Notes: generated from the letters alone by a model not told the origin. A stretch of 64,000 nucleotides of DNA from Thermococcus sp. 2319x1 (GCF_001484685.1 NZ_CP012200.1:1544321-1608320), one strand, 5' to 3'. Shown: positions 9,003 through 17,547, counted from the first letter of the stretch. Numbers and translations are program-made.

Positions 9003-9209
9003 ATGGAAGCCAGGGTTTGTAAGTTCTGCGCCGGGGAGAAACTTAACGATGTTGTAAAGCTTCTGGAGGATAAGGGGTTTAAAGTGAGCGTCGAGGGGTG
9101 CATAGGGCTCTGCGCAAAATATGGATGCGGCAACATAAACGTCATTGCCGGGGAAAAGGAGATATCCGTTGGGAGCTTTGAGGAGTTCATTAAAGCTTTG
9201 GAGGGCTGA
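9003..9209 (+). CDS. DUF1450-like small cysteine protein (thioredoxin/ferredoxin-like)
   Basis: A 68-residue protein with CKFC near the N-terminus and GCIGLCAKYGCG in the middle. This matches the DUF1450/YuzB-type small proteins related to thioredoxin-like [2Fe-2S] ferredoxins. Four cysteines could bind a cluster or metal. I start at the ATG at 9003, behind GGTGGTGG. The gene is followed after 2 bases by a DsrE-like gene, suggesting co-translation. Function is not known; a redox or sulfur-handling role is inferred from the cysteines and neighbours. Confidence 0.6.
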   Translation: MEARVCKFCAGEKLNDVVKLLEDKGFKVSVEGCIGLCAKYGCGNINVIAGEKEISVGSFEEFIKALEG

Positions 9210-9211
9210 AA

Positions 9212-9541
9212 ATGGTGAAGGCCTTGGTGATAATCTCAAGCGATGACGGGAGAGCTTTACCTGGCTTTATGTGGGCAACCAATGCAATAAAACACAAATG
9301 GGTCGAGGACGTTGAGGTAATCCTCTTCGGGCCGATAGAGAAGGCAGTAGCAGATGGAGACGAGCGCTTCATTCCATGGATTGAGAAGCTTAAAGAGCTT
9401 GGAAAGCTTCCAGTGGCATGTAAGAGGATCGCGGAGCTTGAGGGGTTCGAGGTTTCCCTGCAAAAATATACCAAAGTAGAGTATGTGGGGAAGATCATAG
9501 CGGAGCACTTAGAAAAAGGCTACATACCAGTGACCTTTTAA
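9212..9541 (+). CDS. DsrE-like protein
   Basis: A 109-residue single-domain protein. The opening hydrophobic strand VKALVIISSDDG and the Ala/Gly-rich following helix suggest the DsrE/DsrF-like flavodoxin-type fold, used by sulfur-relay and redox proteins. There is one cysteine (Cys71, in PVACKRIAELEG), at about the position where DsrE proteins carry their reactive cysteine. It forms a pair with the cysteine protein directly upstream. Function is not established, and the family call is moderate. Confidence 0.55.
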   Translation: MVKALVIISSDDGRALPGFMWATNAIKHKWVEDVEVILFGPIEKAVADGDERFIPWIEKLKELGKLPVACKRIAELEGFEVSLQKYTKVEYVGKIIAEHLEKGYIPVTF

Positions 9542-9601
9542 TGAAAAATCCTTCAAGAAAAGTCTTTTAATTCATTTTTCCACATTTCTTGGGGTGAAAA
9601 C

Positions 9602-10882
9602 GTGAGAAAGCCCACTATGCTCCTGATTACACTTGTCATCTTCACAAGCTTGGTGAGCGCGGGTATTGTAACTTACGGGAATTTGGAGTTTTACACAATC
9701 TCAGGCGAAAAAGAGCTTGAGATCTTACTTTCAGATCATGAAGGAGAATACTTCTTCATCTTTTATCATTCAGAGACTTGTCCGGCCTGTAATTATATGA
9801 AAACCAGTGTTTTCCCGACACAAAAGGCAGAGGAAGTCTTGAGGGGCATAAATTTGGTCTCAATCGACGTGTATAAAGGGAGAGCACTAACAAACCTCCA
9901 ATATAAGGTTTACGGGAAAGTTCTCGTTATCCAGCCGGACAACGTGGGCTACTACACCCCAAAAGAAAAGGGCGAGCTAATAAACGTCGGCGTGCCCGGG
10001 ACACCAACCATGGTAATATTCAAAGCTGAAAAGGGAGAGAAGGTTCTGAAAGGTGTGGCCGTTGGGGCATTAAATCCGGAAGGTTTAGAATTCTTCGTGC
10101 AGAACAGCCTCGGAGATGCCACGAATAGCGAGAGGTCAAGCGAAGAATCACAAGGGAAAGATGAAACCTCTTCCACAGGCAATTTATCTTTAGCAGTCCT
10201 CCTGCCCATCCTCTCAGCTGGAATTCTAAGCGTGTTTTCTCCCTGTGTTCTCCCTCTCATAGCGGGAACGTTTTCACTCCTCTTTGCAAAGAGGAAGGTT
10301 GAGGTTGTCATAGCAGGCCTTGTTGTGTCTTTTTCCCTGCTTGGGGCCTTAGCAGGTAGCTTGGGCTCTTATATCGCCCAGGTTAGGGGGGCTCTCTATC
10401 TTGTAGGTGGCCTCGGGTTCATTCTGGTCGGGGCATCGTTAATAAGTGGCAACATCAATCAAAAGCTCTTCAAATTTATTCCCTCTCCTTCAGAGAGGAT
10501 TTCATCGAAGAACGGCTATGTTTACGACTTTCTATTGGGTTCTGCACTTGGAGCCACTTGGATTGGATGCATAGCGCCATATGTTGGGTTTGCTGTTATT
10601 ACAGCGGCATTAAGTGGAAGTGTCTTAAAGGGAATAATTGTCATGGGCATCTACGGTCTTGGAATGGGGCTTACCATCTATTTGATCCTTAGCTCAAAAG
10701 ACTTTGCCGAGTGGATAAATAAAAAGTTCCTATCGAACAGACTAAGCCTAACCGAGAGCAAGAAAGCCAAGTGGGAGAAAATCTTAGGAGCTGTGATAGT
10801 TCTCTTTGGAGTTTTAATGCTCACCGAGCTAACCCCCCTCAGGCTCTGGAGTGCCCTATTTGAAAAGCTTGCAAAACTTTAA
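9602..10882 (+). CDS. Thioredoxin-CcdA/DsbD-type membrane thiol-disulfide transporter fusion
   Basis: A 426-residue protein with a signal or membrane anchor (residues 5-22), an extracytoplasmic thioredoxin domain with the active site CPAC at residues 60-63, a polar linker near 175-195, and a CcdA/DsbD-like membrane domain of about six helices (200-420). The membrane domain contains the family motif FSPCVLPL and a second conserved cysteine in WIGCIAPYVG. Such fusions move electrons from cytoplasmic thioredoxin to extracytoplasmic disulfides. A GTG start follows GGGGTGA. Its neighbours (DUF1450, DsrE, DUF302) suggest a thiol or sulfur redox locus. Confidence 0.82.
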   Translation: MRKPTMLLITLVIFTSLVSAGIVTYGNLEFYTISGEKELEILLSDHEGEYFFIFYHSETCPACNYMKTSVFPTQKAEEVLRGINLVSIDVYKGRALTNLQYKVYGKVLVIQPDNVGYYTPKEKGELINVGVPGTPTMVIFKAEKGEKVLKGVAVGALNPEGLEFFVQNSLGDATNSERSSEESQGKDETSSTGNLSLAVLLPILSAGILSVFSPCVLPLIAGTFSLLFAKRKVEVVIAGLVVSFSLLGALAGSLGSYIAQVRGALYLVGGLGFILVGASLISGNINQKLFKFIPSPSERISSKNGYVYDFLLGSALGATWIGCIAPYVGFAVITAALSGSVLKGIIVMGIYGLGMGLTIYLILSSKDFAEWINKKFLSNRLSLTESKKAKWEKILGAVIVLFGVLMLTELTPLRLWSALFEKLAKL

Positions 10883-10894
10883 GGAGGCGGTCGA

Positions 10895-11248
10895 ATGTTT
10901 AGGTATAGAAGAAAGGTTGAGATGTCCTTAAAGGAGGCCGAAGAAAAGTTGAAGGCAAAGCTTGGGGAGAAGGGCTATAATGTTGTGCTTGAATTTACGC
11001 CGAGCGAAGTAGTTAAAGCGAAGCTTGGCGTTGAGATGGAACCATATAGAATCCTCTACGTCTGCAATCCAGGGAAGTTCTACGAGATGACAAAAGTTGA
11101 ATACGAGGTTGGCTCCTTTGCCCCCTGCCCGGTACTGCTCTACGAAAAAGAAGGAAGCGTATACGTTGCCATAAACACTGCAGAAGACATTGTTGAGGTC
11201 ATCAAAGAGGCGCTTGAGGACGTTAAGTCCGTTATAGACTCTCTTTAA
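10895..11248 (+). CDS. DUF302 family protein
   Basis: A 117-residue DUF302 protein. The pattern of an N-terminal helix, then ILYVCNPGKFYEMTKVE, then PCPVLLYEKEGSVYVAIN, is typical of the family. Members are small cytoplasmic proteins often found beside thiol-redox and sulfur genes; the biochemical role is unknown. It begins 12 bases after the thioredoxin-CcdA gene behind AAGGAGGCGG, so it is very likely in the same operon. Confidence 0.7.
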   Translation: MFRYRRKVEMSLKEAEEKLKAKLGEKGYNVVLEFTPSEVVKAKLGVEMEPYRILYVCNPGKFYEMTKVEYEVGSFAPCPVLLYEKEGSVYVAINTAEDIVEVIKEALEDVKSVIDSL

Positions 11249-11304
11249 CCTCTTTTCCACAATTTTAATAAGGTTAAGATGCAAAATTTAATGAGGTGAT
11301 TTTC

Positions 11305-12117
11305 ATGCAAAGAGCCCTTGTGACCCTAACCCCCTCCGAAAGCAAGCGCTTGATTGCCAAAGCCGTTGTAGCTATGGAAGAAGTACAAAACGCCCTCAAG
11401 AACGGTTTTGTATACATAGCAACCGGAACCACAGCCGCTTACATTGCGGAGGAAATTTTGGGAGAGAAAATTGAAAAAGAAAAATGGACGGTGGGGACGA
11501 TAAGCAAGGGAAGAACGTGCGTTACACCGAAGGCTACATGGCCAAAGCACCTCGTCCTCTACAAGGGGAAGCCCTTTGATGATCCGCTTGAAGCCCTGAA
11601 AGAGATGGGGCCCGAGGATGTTTTCATCAAAGGAGGAAACGCGATAGACATCAACTGGAACGTTGCGGTTTTTGCGGCCGCCCCGGATGGGGGGACAATC
11701 GGCAGAACTTTTGGATGGACAATAACAAAGGGAGTATTAACAATAACCCCAATCAGCCTCGAGAAGTTCACTCCAACGCCTGTGGAAGTAAGCGCAAAGC
11801 TGACGGGAATAAAGTCCTTTGACTGGGGGACGGGGCTATATTCCGCTTTAGTTCCTATTCCACACGCAATCCCTATAACCGAAGTTGAAGCCTATGAAAT
11901 ACTTGCCAACGTTGATGCAATCCCAATAGCCGCTGGCGGCGCTGGAGGAGCGGAAGGAAGTGTAACGCTCGTCCTTGAAGGGGACGACGAGGACATGGAA
12001 AAGGCAAAGGAAATAACGAAAGCAGTTAAAGGCGAGCCCCCATTAAAGCCATACACAGAGGACTGCTCGATCTGCCCCTTCGCAAAGGTCTGCGGAATTG
12101 GCACTGGGGCTTTTTAA
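11305..12117 (+). CDS. Conserved archaeal protein of unknown function
   Basis: A 270-residue cytoplasmic protein I do not recognise. It has a Gly/Ala-rich core (AAGGAGGAEGSVTLVLEGDDED) and a C-terminal cysteine cluster, CSICPFAKVCGIG, suggestive of a metal or Fe-S site. The region ATGTTAAYIAEE near residue 35 could form a nucleotide- or phosphate-binding loop. I start at the ATG at 11305 because GAGGTGAT lies upstream; a TATA-like element (ATTTTAATAAG) lies near 11261. The 3' end overlaps the convergent M24 gene by 4 bases. Confidence 0.6.
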   Translation: MQRALVTLTPSESKRLIAKAVVAMEEVQNALKNGFVYIATGTTAAYIAEEILGEKIEKEKWTVGTISKGRTCVTPKATWPKHLVLYKGKPFDDPLEALKEMGPEDVFIKGGNAIDINWNVAVFAAAPDGGTIGRTFGWTITKGVLTITPISLEKFTPTPVEVSAKLTGIKSFDWGTGLYSALVPIPHAIPITEVEAYEILANVDAIPIAAGGAGGAEGSVTLVLEGDDEDMEKAKEITKAVKGEPPLKPYTEDCSICPFAKVCGIGTGAF

Positions 12118-13187
12118 TATTTTGTCACGTTCTCCAATTTTTTATTTAAGATGAAGGTGTCCTCCTTCTTTACCGCCCCTTCCGGAATCATCAGAGGGGC
12201 GTGAACCATTGCGAGAACCATGTTCTCCTTAGCATCCATCGCCCTGTGTGGGACAACTATGGTGGTTATTGGATCCTCCTCGATGAGAAGTCCAACGCCG
12301 TGGGTGTAGCCGGTTATGTAGTACTCTTTGAGTCCTCTCGCAGTGTAGATTTTTTCAATCTCCCTTTCTACCTGGGCAAATCTGACACCGGGTTTCGTCT
12401 TTTCTACTGAAGTCGTGTAAGCTTCTTCCATAGCCGCTATGGCGTTTTTTGCCCTTTCACTTATTTCTCCCACTGGAAAAGACCTGGTTATGTTTGCGTA
12501 ATAGTGGTTCCAGTCGGCGCCTATTACCACCGAGACAACACTTCCCTCCCTAATTTTGACATCTTTGAATGGCTCTGCATGGGCTCTTGGAGTTGCCGAG
12601 ACGTAAACCTTTGGCTCCTCGCTACCGTTGAGCATTAGCTCCCTCATTACTTCAGCAGCAACCTCAAGCTCCGTCTTTCCGGGCTTTATTTCTTCCTCGG
12701 CAACTTTCATCCCCTTCACAGCTATTTTTCCTGCCTTTCTTATGTTCTCCAGCCCCCATTTGTCTTTAATCATCCTAAGCTCCATGGAAAGTCCTCTAAC
12801 GTCCACAACCTCTACATCGGGGTTGAGCTTTTTAAAGAGCTCATAGAAGAGAATGTAAGCATCCCTCTCCACGCTGAACTCCATGCCAACTCTGCTGTAA
12901 CCGTTTCTCTTTATCTAGATAGTTACATTGGCCATGAGGTCTTCCGTTTTTTGAAACTCCACAACGTTCTCAATCCAGCTTCTCTGTTTAAAGAGCCCGG
13001 CTTCTCCTTTGGCCACTATGACGGTAGGCTCACCATCCTGAGGAACCAAAAGGGCTGGCCTGAGCCACTTCGTGCCGGTGAAGTAGACAAAAGTCGAGAG
13101 GGTTCTTATTACGGCACCATCGATGCCTTCTCTTCTCAAGAGCTCTTGGAATCTCTCCACCCGTCTCTCAAAAATTCTTCTTTCCAT
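12114..13187 (-). pseudogene. M24 peptidase (Xaa-Pro dipeptidase-like) interrupted by an in-frame TAG
   Basis: Two pieces in the same frame form one 357-codon M24-family gene. Residues 1-90 (13187-12918) are the N-terminal creatinase-like domain. A TAG at 12915-12917 ends it, and the frame then continues without shift through ten codons into the pita-bread domain. Compared with P. furiosus prolidase as I recall it, three of five metal ligands are gone: Asp209 is Val, Asp220 is Asn (YYANITR) and Glu313 is His. The His in THGVGL and the last Glu (KKEDTF) remain. So it looks like a non-catalytic homologue that also has a nonsense codon. It is the fourth gene of the fprA operon, 39 bases after the cupin, with GGTGGTGAT before its ATG. 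A sequencing error at the TAG is the main alternative. Confidence 0.75.
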
Positions 13188-13226
13188 AAAATCACCACCT
13201 ATCCACAGTTAAAGAGTCAAAAAAAT

Positions 13227-13538
13227 TTAACCGAGCTTGACGACCAGAAACTTCAGGGGCAAGTTCCCTGAGTTTCTGACGGCGTGCGGAATATCCTTGG
13301 GCAGGAAGACGAGGGTGTCCTTCCTCACTTCCTCGCCCTCTTCCCCAACCTCCACGAGGGCTTTCCCCTTTATGACGTAGATGAAGGCATCAGCTGATGC
13401 CGTGTGTCTCTCTAAAGCTTCCCCCGGGTTTAAAGTGACAAGCATTACCTTTGCATTTTCCCTCTTGAGCAGGGCTCTGACGTCGACCCCGTAGGGGTTC
13501 TCCATCTTCTCGGCTTCTTCGGCTTTAGCCACAAACAT
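13227..13538 (-). CDS. Cupin-domain protein
   Basis: A 103-residue single-domain cupin. Motif 1 is partly kept (LNPGEALERHTASADAFIYVIKG) and motif 2 is LPKDIPHAVRN, with one His in each. Metal binding is possible with a reduced ligand set. It lies 1 base after the DUF438 stop and before the M24 gene, in the fprA operon. Its function is unknown; small cupins often bind metals or small ligands in stress operons. Confidence 0.75.
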   Translation of the reverse strand: MFVAKAEEAEKMENPYGVDVRALLKRENAKVMLVTLNPGEALERHTASADAFIYVIKGKALVEVGEEGEEVRKDTLVFLPKDIPHAVRNSGNLPLKFLVVKLG

Positions 13539-13539
13539 C

Positions 13540-14874
13540 TCAATCCCTCCAGTCGAGGAGTCTCTTCTCGCCCTCTATTTTTTTATAAGGCGCGATGTCC
13601 ATCGTCATCTCAAGGGTCCCGATGTAGTCACCCTTTTCGTTGAACAGGGGAACGTACTTGATGTAGACGTACTTTCCCCCAAGCTTAAGCCAGAAAGTTG
13701 CTTCTTTCTTCCTTCCCTCCTTGAAGGCCCTGAGGATTTTGTTAACAACGTAAACGCTCTTCGGCGGGTGGCAGAGCTGAACGGGCCTTCCGAGCACCGA
13801 TGGTGTTCTCGCGAAAATCCTCTCGCCGGGGGAGAAGAACCTCAGGCGGTCGTCCCTGTCTATGAAGGTGATGTCAACGGGTAAAGCCTCGAAGATGGCC
13901 TTGAGCTCCTCAACGCTTACGTAGCCCGTTCCGAGGTCTATGTCCCCCTCCCTCCTCAGCTCGCTCTTATCAAACTCCAGAGGCTGGCCCTTTAGAGCTT
14001 GCTGGACTTCCTTGGGGAGCCCTAAAAGCTGTTCAACGCTCAGCTCGGGGTTTATTTCCCATGGGTGGAGCGGCTTAACCTCCGGATTCCAGGCCGGCGG
14101 GTTTACCTTGTAGTAGCCCATTTCACCTTCCTGCATCCTTATGGCCTTCCACTCGCCCTCGCTTAAGAGGGCCCTGAGCGTTGGGTAAAAGATGTTGTTC
14201 TCCCTGAAAACCATGTCGCTCAAAGCGAAGGCCGCTTCACCGGCTTTGGCCTTAAAGCGCTCCACGAACTCTTCCCATGGCATCTCATCCCTCTTCCCCA
14301 AAAGCTCTGCAAGTTGCTTTATCATAGCCCTTATCTCGTCGTGCTTCGTCCAGAGGACTGTGGCCATGGCAGTCAGGCCTCTCCTCTCGATGTAAGGAAA
14401 GATCAGCATCTCCTCGCGGTTGTAGTGGGTGAAGCCGACCATTCTGAGGCTGCTCACTATCTCCTCCAGAACTCCGAGGATTTCCTCCCTCATGCGCTCG
14501 TCCTTTGTTGTTGCCAAAGTTCTCGCGTAGAGGTTGAGCATTTCGGCATCCTTCATTATCTCCTTGTTCTCCTGATAGAGGGTCTTGAGCGGATGACCAT
14601 CGGGTAAATCCCTCTCTTCAAGCTCCTCCGTGCCCTTAACTGCCTCACGGAACAGCTCGACGTGGAGGTCGCACATCTTGGCTATATCTCTGGCGGAAAT
14701 TCCCTCCTTCACGAGCTCCTGCTCGATGAGGGGTATCTCAAGCGGAGAGATGTTGCTCAAAACTGCTCTAAACTCTTCCTTGAGCTTCTCAACACTCTCT
14801 CCTTCGTGTATCCTTAGGAGGAGCTTCTTGAGCTGTTCCTTCTTGTACTCGCGGGTGTTCAAAAGTTCGGTCAT
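13540..14874 (-). CDS. DUF438-hemerythrin-PAS protein
   Basis: A 444-residue cytoplasmic protein. Residues 1-70 match DUF438. Residues about 90-240 form a hemerythrin HHE domain with iron ligands in HYNREEMLIFPYIE, WTKHDEIR and FRENNIFYPTL. The last 120 residues form a PAS domain (FEALPVDITFIDRDDRLRFFS). Hemerythrin-type diiron sites bind O2 or NO. I take the ATG at 14874, one base after the fprA stop, rather than an upstream in-frame ATG inside fprA. Tight linkage to the NO/O2 reductase FprA supports a sensing or scavenging role; whether the PAS domain binds a cofactor is not visible. Confidence 0.82.
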   Translation of the reverse strand: MTELLNTREYKKEQLKKLLLRIHEGESVEKLKEEFRAVLSNISPLEIPLIEQELVKEGISARDIAKMCDLHVELFREAVKGTEELEERDLPDGHPLKTLYQENKEIMKDAEMLNLYARTLATTKDERMREEILGVLEEIVSSLRMVGFTHYNREEMLIFPYIERRGLTAMATVLWTKHDEIRAMIKQLAELLGKRDEMPWEEFVERFKAKAGEAAFALSDMVFRENNIFYPTLRALLSEGEWKAIRMQEGEMGYYKVNPPAWNPEVKPLHPWEINPELSVEQLLGLPKEVQQALKGQPLEFDKSELRREGDIDLGTGYVSVEELKAIFEALPVDITFIDRDDRLRFFSPGERIFARTPSVLGRPVQLCHPPKSVYVVNKILRAFKEGRKKEATFWLKLGGKYVYIKYVPLFNEKGDYIGTLEMTMDIAPYKKIEGEKRLLDWRD

Positions 14875-14875
14875 T

Positions 14876-16051
14876 TCACTCACCCCTAACCTTTTTCGCC
14901 AGGAGGTCGGCCAAGCTGTGGAGGGCTTTGTAGTCCTCTTCCTTCGGCCTCGCGTGGACATCTATCGTCCCGAGCAGTTCAAGGCTTGCACCTTTCAGAA
15001 TCTCCAGTATTGCGTCTATGCTCCTCCCGTGCCACCCGTGGGAGCCTATTAAGACGGCATATTTCGCTGGGGGCCTCAGGGCCTTCACGAGGTAGGCGGC
15101 ATAAACGGCGAGCGGATGGGCGCTCCCGAGCACTGTAGGAGCCGCCAGAACTATGGCCCTTGAGTCAACGAGGTCCTTTGCAAGCTCCCCGATGTCGGCG
15201 CTCACGAGGTCGTGAACCTTAACGTCAATCCCTTTGGCCACAAGTAAATCAGCCAGCTCCTTCGCCATCTCCCTGTTGGAGCCCCACATGCTCACATAAG
15301 CTACAAGCACCTTCTCCCTAGTCTCTCCCTTCACCCAGCTTTCGTAGGCTTTTAGAATCCTCTCCGGGTTTCTGTAGATGGGACCGTGGCTCGGGGCTAT
15401 CATTTTGATCTCCAGCCCTTTGAGCTTTTCCATGGCTCTTTTGGCCATGCCTGCGAAGGGCATCATGATCTCACCGAAGTACCTCTGGGCGTACTCGATT
15501 ATGGAGGGAACCTCGTCATCGTAAAGGCCGTGGGCAGTGTGAGCACCGAAGAAGTCACATGGGAACAGCACTTTGTCCTCAACGAGATATGTGAACATCG
15601 TCTCCGGCCAGTGGAGCCATGGAGCTTCTATAAAGCGGAGCGTTTTGCCTCCGAGGTCTACCTCATCCCCGTCCTTTACGACCATTATCCTCTCATCGGG
15701 GACATTGTAGTATGCTTTTGCGAGCTCTTTTCCCTTTTCCGTTGTGATGAGGAGGGCCTTCCCGTTACGCTCCATTATGTAGGGTATTGCACCCGCGTGA
15801 TCAGGCTCAGCGTGGTTCATGACCACGTAGTCTATCTCCTCAAAAGGGAGTATCTCACTGACCTTTTCCTCAAGTTCTCTCTCGAAACCCGGGTTCACCG
15901 TGTCTATGAGGGCGCTCTTTTCGTTGCCGACCACGAGGTAGGCGTTGTAAGAGGTCCCTTCCGGGAGGGGGATCAGGGAGTCAAATATCCTCCTGCTCCA
16001 GTCCTTAACACCGACCCAGTAGACTCCATCCAAGAGTTTCACACTTTTCAT
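14876..16051 (-). CDS. fprA: Flavodiiron protein (A-type), O2/NO reductase
   Basis: A 391-residue A-type flavodiiron protein: an N-terminal metallo-beta-lactamase-like diiron domain followed by a flavodoxin domain. The iron ligand motif is MNHAEPDHAG (His80, Glu82, Asp84, His85), with further ligands in PCDFFGAH and PSHGPIY. The flavodoxin domain begins near residue 250 (VLVAYVSMWGSNREMAKEL, the FMN phosphate loop). It reduces O2 to water or NO to N2O, taking electrons from rubredoxin or an equivalent. It is the first gene of a four-gene operon; its promoter carries the ATGACA-TC-TGTCAT palindrome at the predicted start site. Confidence 0.95.
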   Translation of the reverse strand: MKSVKLLDGVYWVGVKDWSRRIFDSLIPLPEGTSYNAYLVVGNEKSALIDTVNPGFERELEEKVSEILPFEEIDYVVMNHAEPDHAGAIPYIMERNGKALLITTEKGKELAKAYYNVPDERIMVVKDGDEVDLGGKTLRFIEAPWLHWPETMFTYLVEDKVLFPCDFFGAHTAHGLYDDEVPSIIEYAQRYFGEIMMPFAGMAKRAMEKLKGLEIKMIAPSHGPIYRNPERILKAYESWVKGETREKVLVAYVSMWGSNREMAKELADLLVAKGIDVKVHDLVSADIGELAKDLVDSRAIVLAAPTVLGSAHPLAVYAAYLVKALRPPAKYAVLIGSHGWHGRSIDAILEILKGASLELLGTIDVHARPKEEDYKALHSLADLLAKKVRGE

Positions 16052-16063
16052 ATTACCACCTTC

Positions 16064-16077
16064 ATGACATCTGTCAT
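16064..16077. promoter_or_regulatory. Palindromic operator ATGACA-TC-TGTCAT at the fprA start site
   Basis: A perfect inverted repeat (arms ATGACA and TGTCAT, spacer TC). It sits 13 bases upstream of the fprA ATG and about 20 bases downstream of its TATA centre, thus over the predicted transcription start, a position expected for repression. The same motif occurs upstream of hcp. Confidence 0.75.
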
Positions 16078-16085
16078 ATCAAATG

Positions 16086-16093
16086 CTTTTAAG
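16086..16093 (-). promoter_or_regulatory. TATA box for the fprA operon
   Basis: On the minus strand this reads GAAAG-G-CTTAAAAG, a BRE-TATA pair. The predicted start at about 16064-16066 leaves a short leader that still contains AAGGTGGT before the ATG. Confidence 0.6.
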
Positions 16094-16100
16094 CCTTTCT

Positions 16101-16114
16101 GGACATAGTTGTCC
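16101..16114. promoter_or_regulatory. Inverted repeat GGACA-TAGT-TGTCC between divergent promoters
   Basis: Arms GGACA/TGTCC with a 4-base spacer, placed between the TATA boxes of fprA and the DUF2249 gene. It shares the GACA...TGTC core of the neighbouring operator but with a wider spacer, so it may be a variant site of the same regulator or a site for another one. Confidence 0.45.
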
Positions 16115-16121
16115 AACAAAG

Positions 16122-16140
16122 TTTATATGCCAAATGTCAT
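16122..16140 (+). promoter_or_regulatory. TATA box and TGTCAT half-site for the DUF2249-DUF1858 gene
   Basis: TTTATATG at 16122-16129 is the TATA box. A TGTCAT half-site follows at 16135-16140, between TATA and the predicted start near 16150. GGTGAT at 16151 then serves the ATG at 16162 or 16165. Confidence 0.55.
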
Positions 16141-16161
16141 AAATGGGGGCGGTGATGGAAA

Positions 16162-16629
16162 ATGATGCTGGATGTGAGGGGTTTGAAACCTCCACAGCCT
16201 GCCCTCATGATACTGGAAAACCTTGAGAGGCTCAAAACCGGGGAGACCCTTGAGGTACTTGGCGACAAACCCTTTGTAGATATAATACCCAAGCTTGAGG
16301 AAGCGGGCTATCAAGTGGAGCTGAACAAAGTGGGAGAGTTCTTCGTGCTGAAGGTCACAAAGACAGAGGGGTCAAAAGAGCTGAAAATGGAGGTTGAAGA
16401 GTGCGATGAGGAGCTGAAGGAGATAACGGAAGACACCAACGTGGCGAAACTCCTCAAAGCTTACCCTGAATCCCTCGATATACTCGTCAAGTACGGCTTT
16501 TCACCGCTCCAGAACCCTGTGCTCAGAAAAACCCTCGCAAGGACGGTAACGCTGAGACAGGCCAAGAAGCTCATCGGCATGAGCGATGAGAAGTTCAAAG
16601 AGATGATGGAAGAACTGAAAAGGCTGTAA
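16162..16629 (+). CDS. DUF2249-DUF1858 redox-associated protein
   Basis: A 155-residue protein with two domains. Residues 1-72 are DUF2249, a TusA-like fold (LDVRGLKPPQPALMILENLERLKTGE) but without the TusA cysteine: the CP motif of TusA reads PP here. Residues about 88-150 are DUF1858, found as a helper domain beside hybrid cluster and hemerythrin proteins. Tandem ATG codons at 16162 and 16165 both fit the ribosome site. It is divergent from the fprA operon and shares its regulatory spacer, so it likely belongs to the same NO/O2 response. Its molecular role is unknown. Confidence 0.75.
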   Translation: MMLDVRGLKPPQPALMILENLERLKTGETLEVLGDKPFVDIIPKLEEAGYQVELNKVGEFFVLKVTKTEGSKELKMEVEECDEELKEITEDTNVAKLLKAYPESLDILVKYGFSPLQNPVLRKTLARTVTLRQAKKLIGMSDEKFKEMMEELKRL

Positions 16630-16752
16630 GAAGGTAGATAGTTCAGTTCAAAACATTTCCATTGAGGTTTGTTTTTAGTAATCTCAACCTACGAGGGATT
16701 TATTTTTGTTAATCATTAAAGCCACCGAACTTTGGCGGGGGCCATCACCCGC

Positions 16753-17547
16753 TCAATATAGTTCAGCCCCTGTTTGAGCTTTAAAGTATTCCTCGGCCCT
16801 CTTGATTAAGAATTCGTTTTTAATTTTCTTTCCAATACGCTTGAAGATCAACGTGGTTATGTCTCCGCTGAGCCATGTTTTGTCTTCAATTAGCTCTCGG
16901 TAGCTCTCTTCATCAGTTAAATCGCTTTCTCTTACTGAAACAAGTATTTTATAACTATCCAATCTCTTGATTAGGACATAATCTTCCTCCTCCCGTCCGG
17001 GTCTTTCAATCAGCTCGTAGAGACCGTCCTCCAAGTCTAAGAGTTCTTTCTTCACTATGGTAACGCCCGAAGGAACGATTTCAAGCTTTTTCCTTTTCAC
17101 AGTCTCAACTAACCATTCGTAGAAAAGAAACTGGTTGTTTTCTTCAAAGCCTGCATCTCTGAGGTCGTGATCGTCCGTGTAACCACAGATGAGGACCGCC
17201 CCAACCCCCATCAGCTTTCCGAGGAACTTCATAAGTTCGGGACTCAGGACGAACAGCCACCTGCCGGTGGAGACTCCAATCTGGAGGAGCGTCATGTTCT
17301 CCTTTGAGTACGTTTCAACCTCAAGCCAGTCAAAGGAATCTTCCTCGGTGGTTTTCAGCTCGTAGTGCAGTTCTCCCACTGCAACCAGCCTAAATCCCCT
17401 CATATCAAAGATGAACTTCAGGTGCTCTTCTCGTCTTTCCCGCTGGTACGCGAGTTCGCGAGTGTACTTGAACTCGCGCGAGAGCTTCTCAAGCACTTCT
17501 CCCCAAGGCTTATCAAACACGGCGACAACATAATACGTGGTTCCCAT
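16753..17547 (-). CDS. Hypothetical protein of the toxin-like island
   Basis: A 264-residue cytoplasmic protein I do not recognise. It is rich in charged residues and aromatics, with a hydrophobic strand pattern at the start (TYYVVAVFDKPWGEVLEKLSREF) and no signal peptide, membrane helix or cysteine cluster. It is the last of a run of minus-strand genes beginning at about 20975, separated from the next one upstream by 50 bases. It could be an accessory or immunity-like protein of that island, but nothing in the sequence shows this directly. Confidence 0.55.
   Translation of the reverse strand: MGTTYYVVAVFDKPWGEVLEKLSREFKYTRELAYQRERREEHLKFIFDMRGFRLVAVGELHYELKTTEEDSFDWLEVETYSKENMTLLQIGVSTGRWLFVLSPELMKFLGKLMGVGAVLICGYTDDHDLRDAGFEENNQFLFYEWLVETVKRKKLEIVPSGVTIVKKELLDLEDGLYELIERPGREEEDYVLIKRLDSYKILVSVRESDLTDEESYRELIEDKTWLSGDITTLIFKRIGKKIKNEFLIKRAEEYFKAQTGAELY

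Noticed and set aside
12915-12917. Pyrrolysine coding at the TAG
   Set aside because: Thermococcales are not known to carry the pyl genes, and TAG is used as an ordinary stop elsewhere in the window (for example after Cmr-neighbour and TPR genes).
15386-16108. 240-codon plus-strand frame opposite fprA
   Set aside because: It lies antisense to the clear flavodiiron gene, would run through its promoter, and has no family features.
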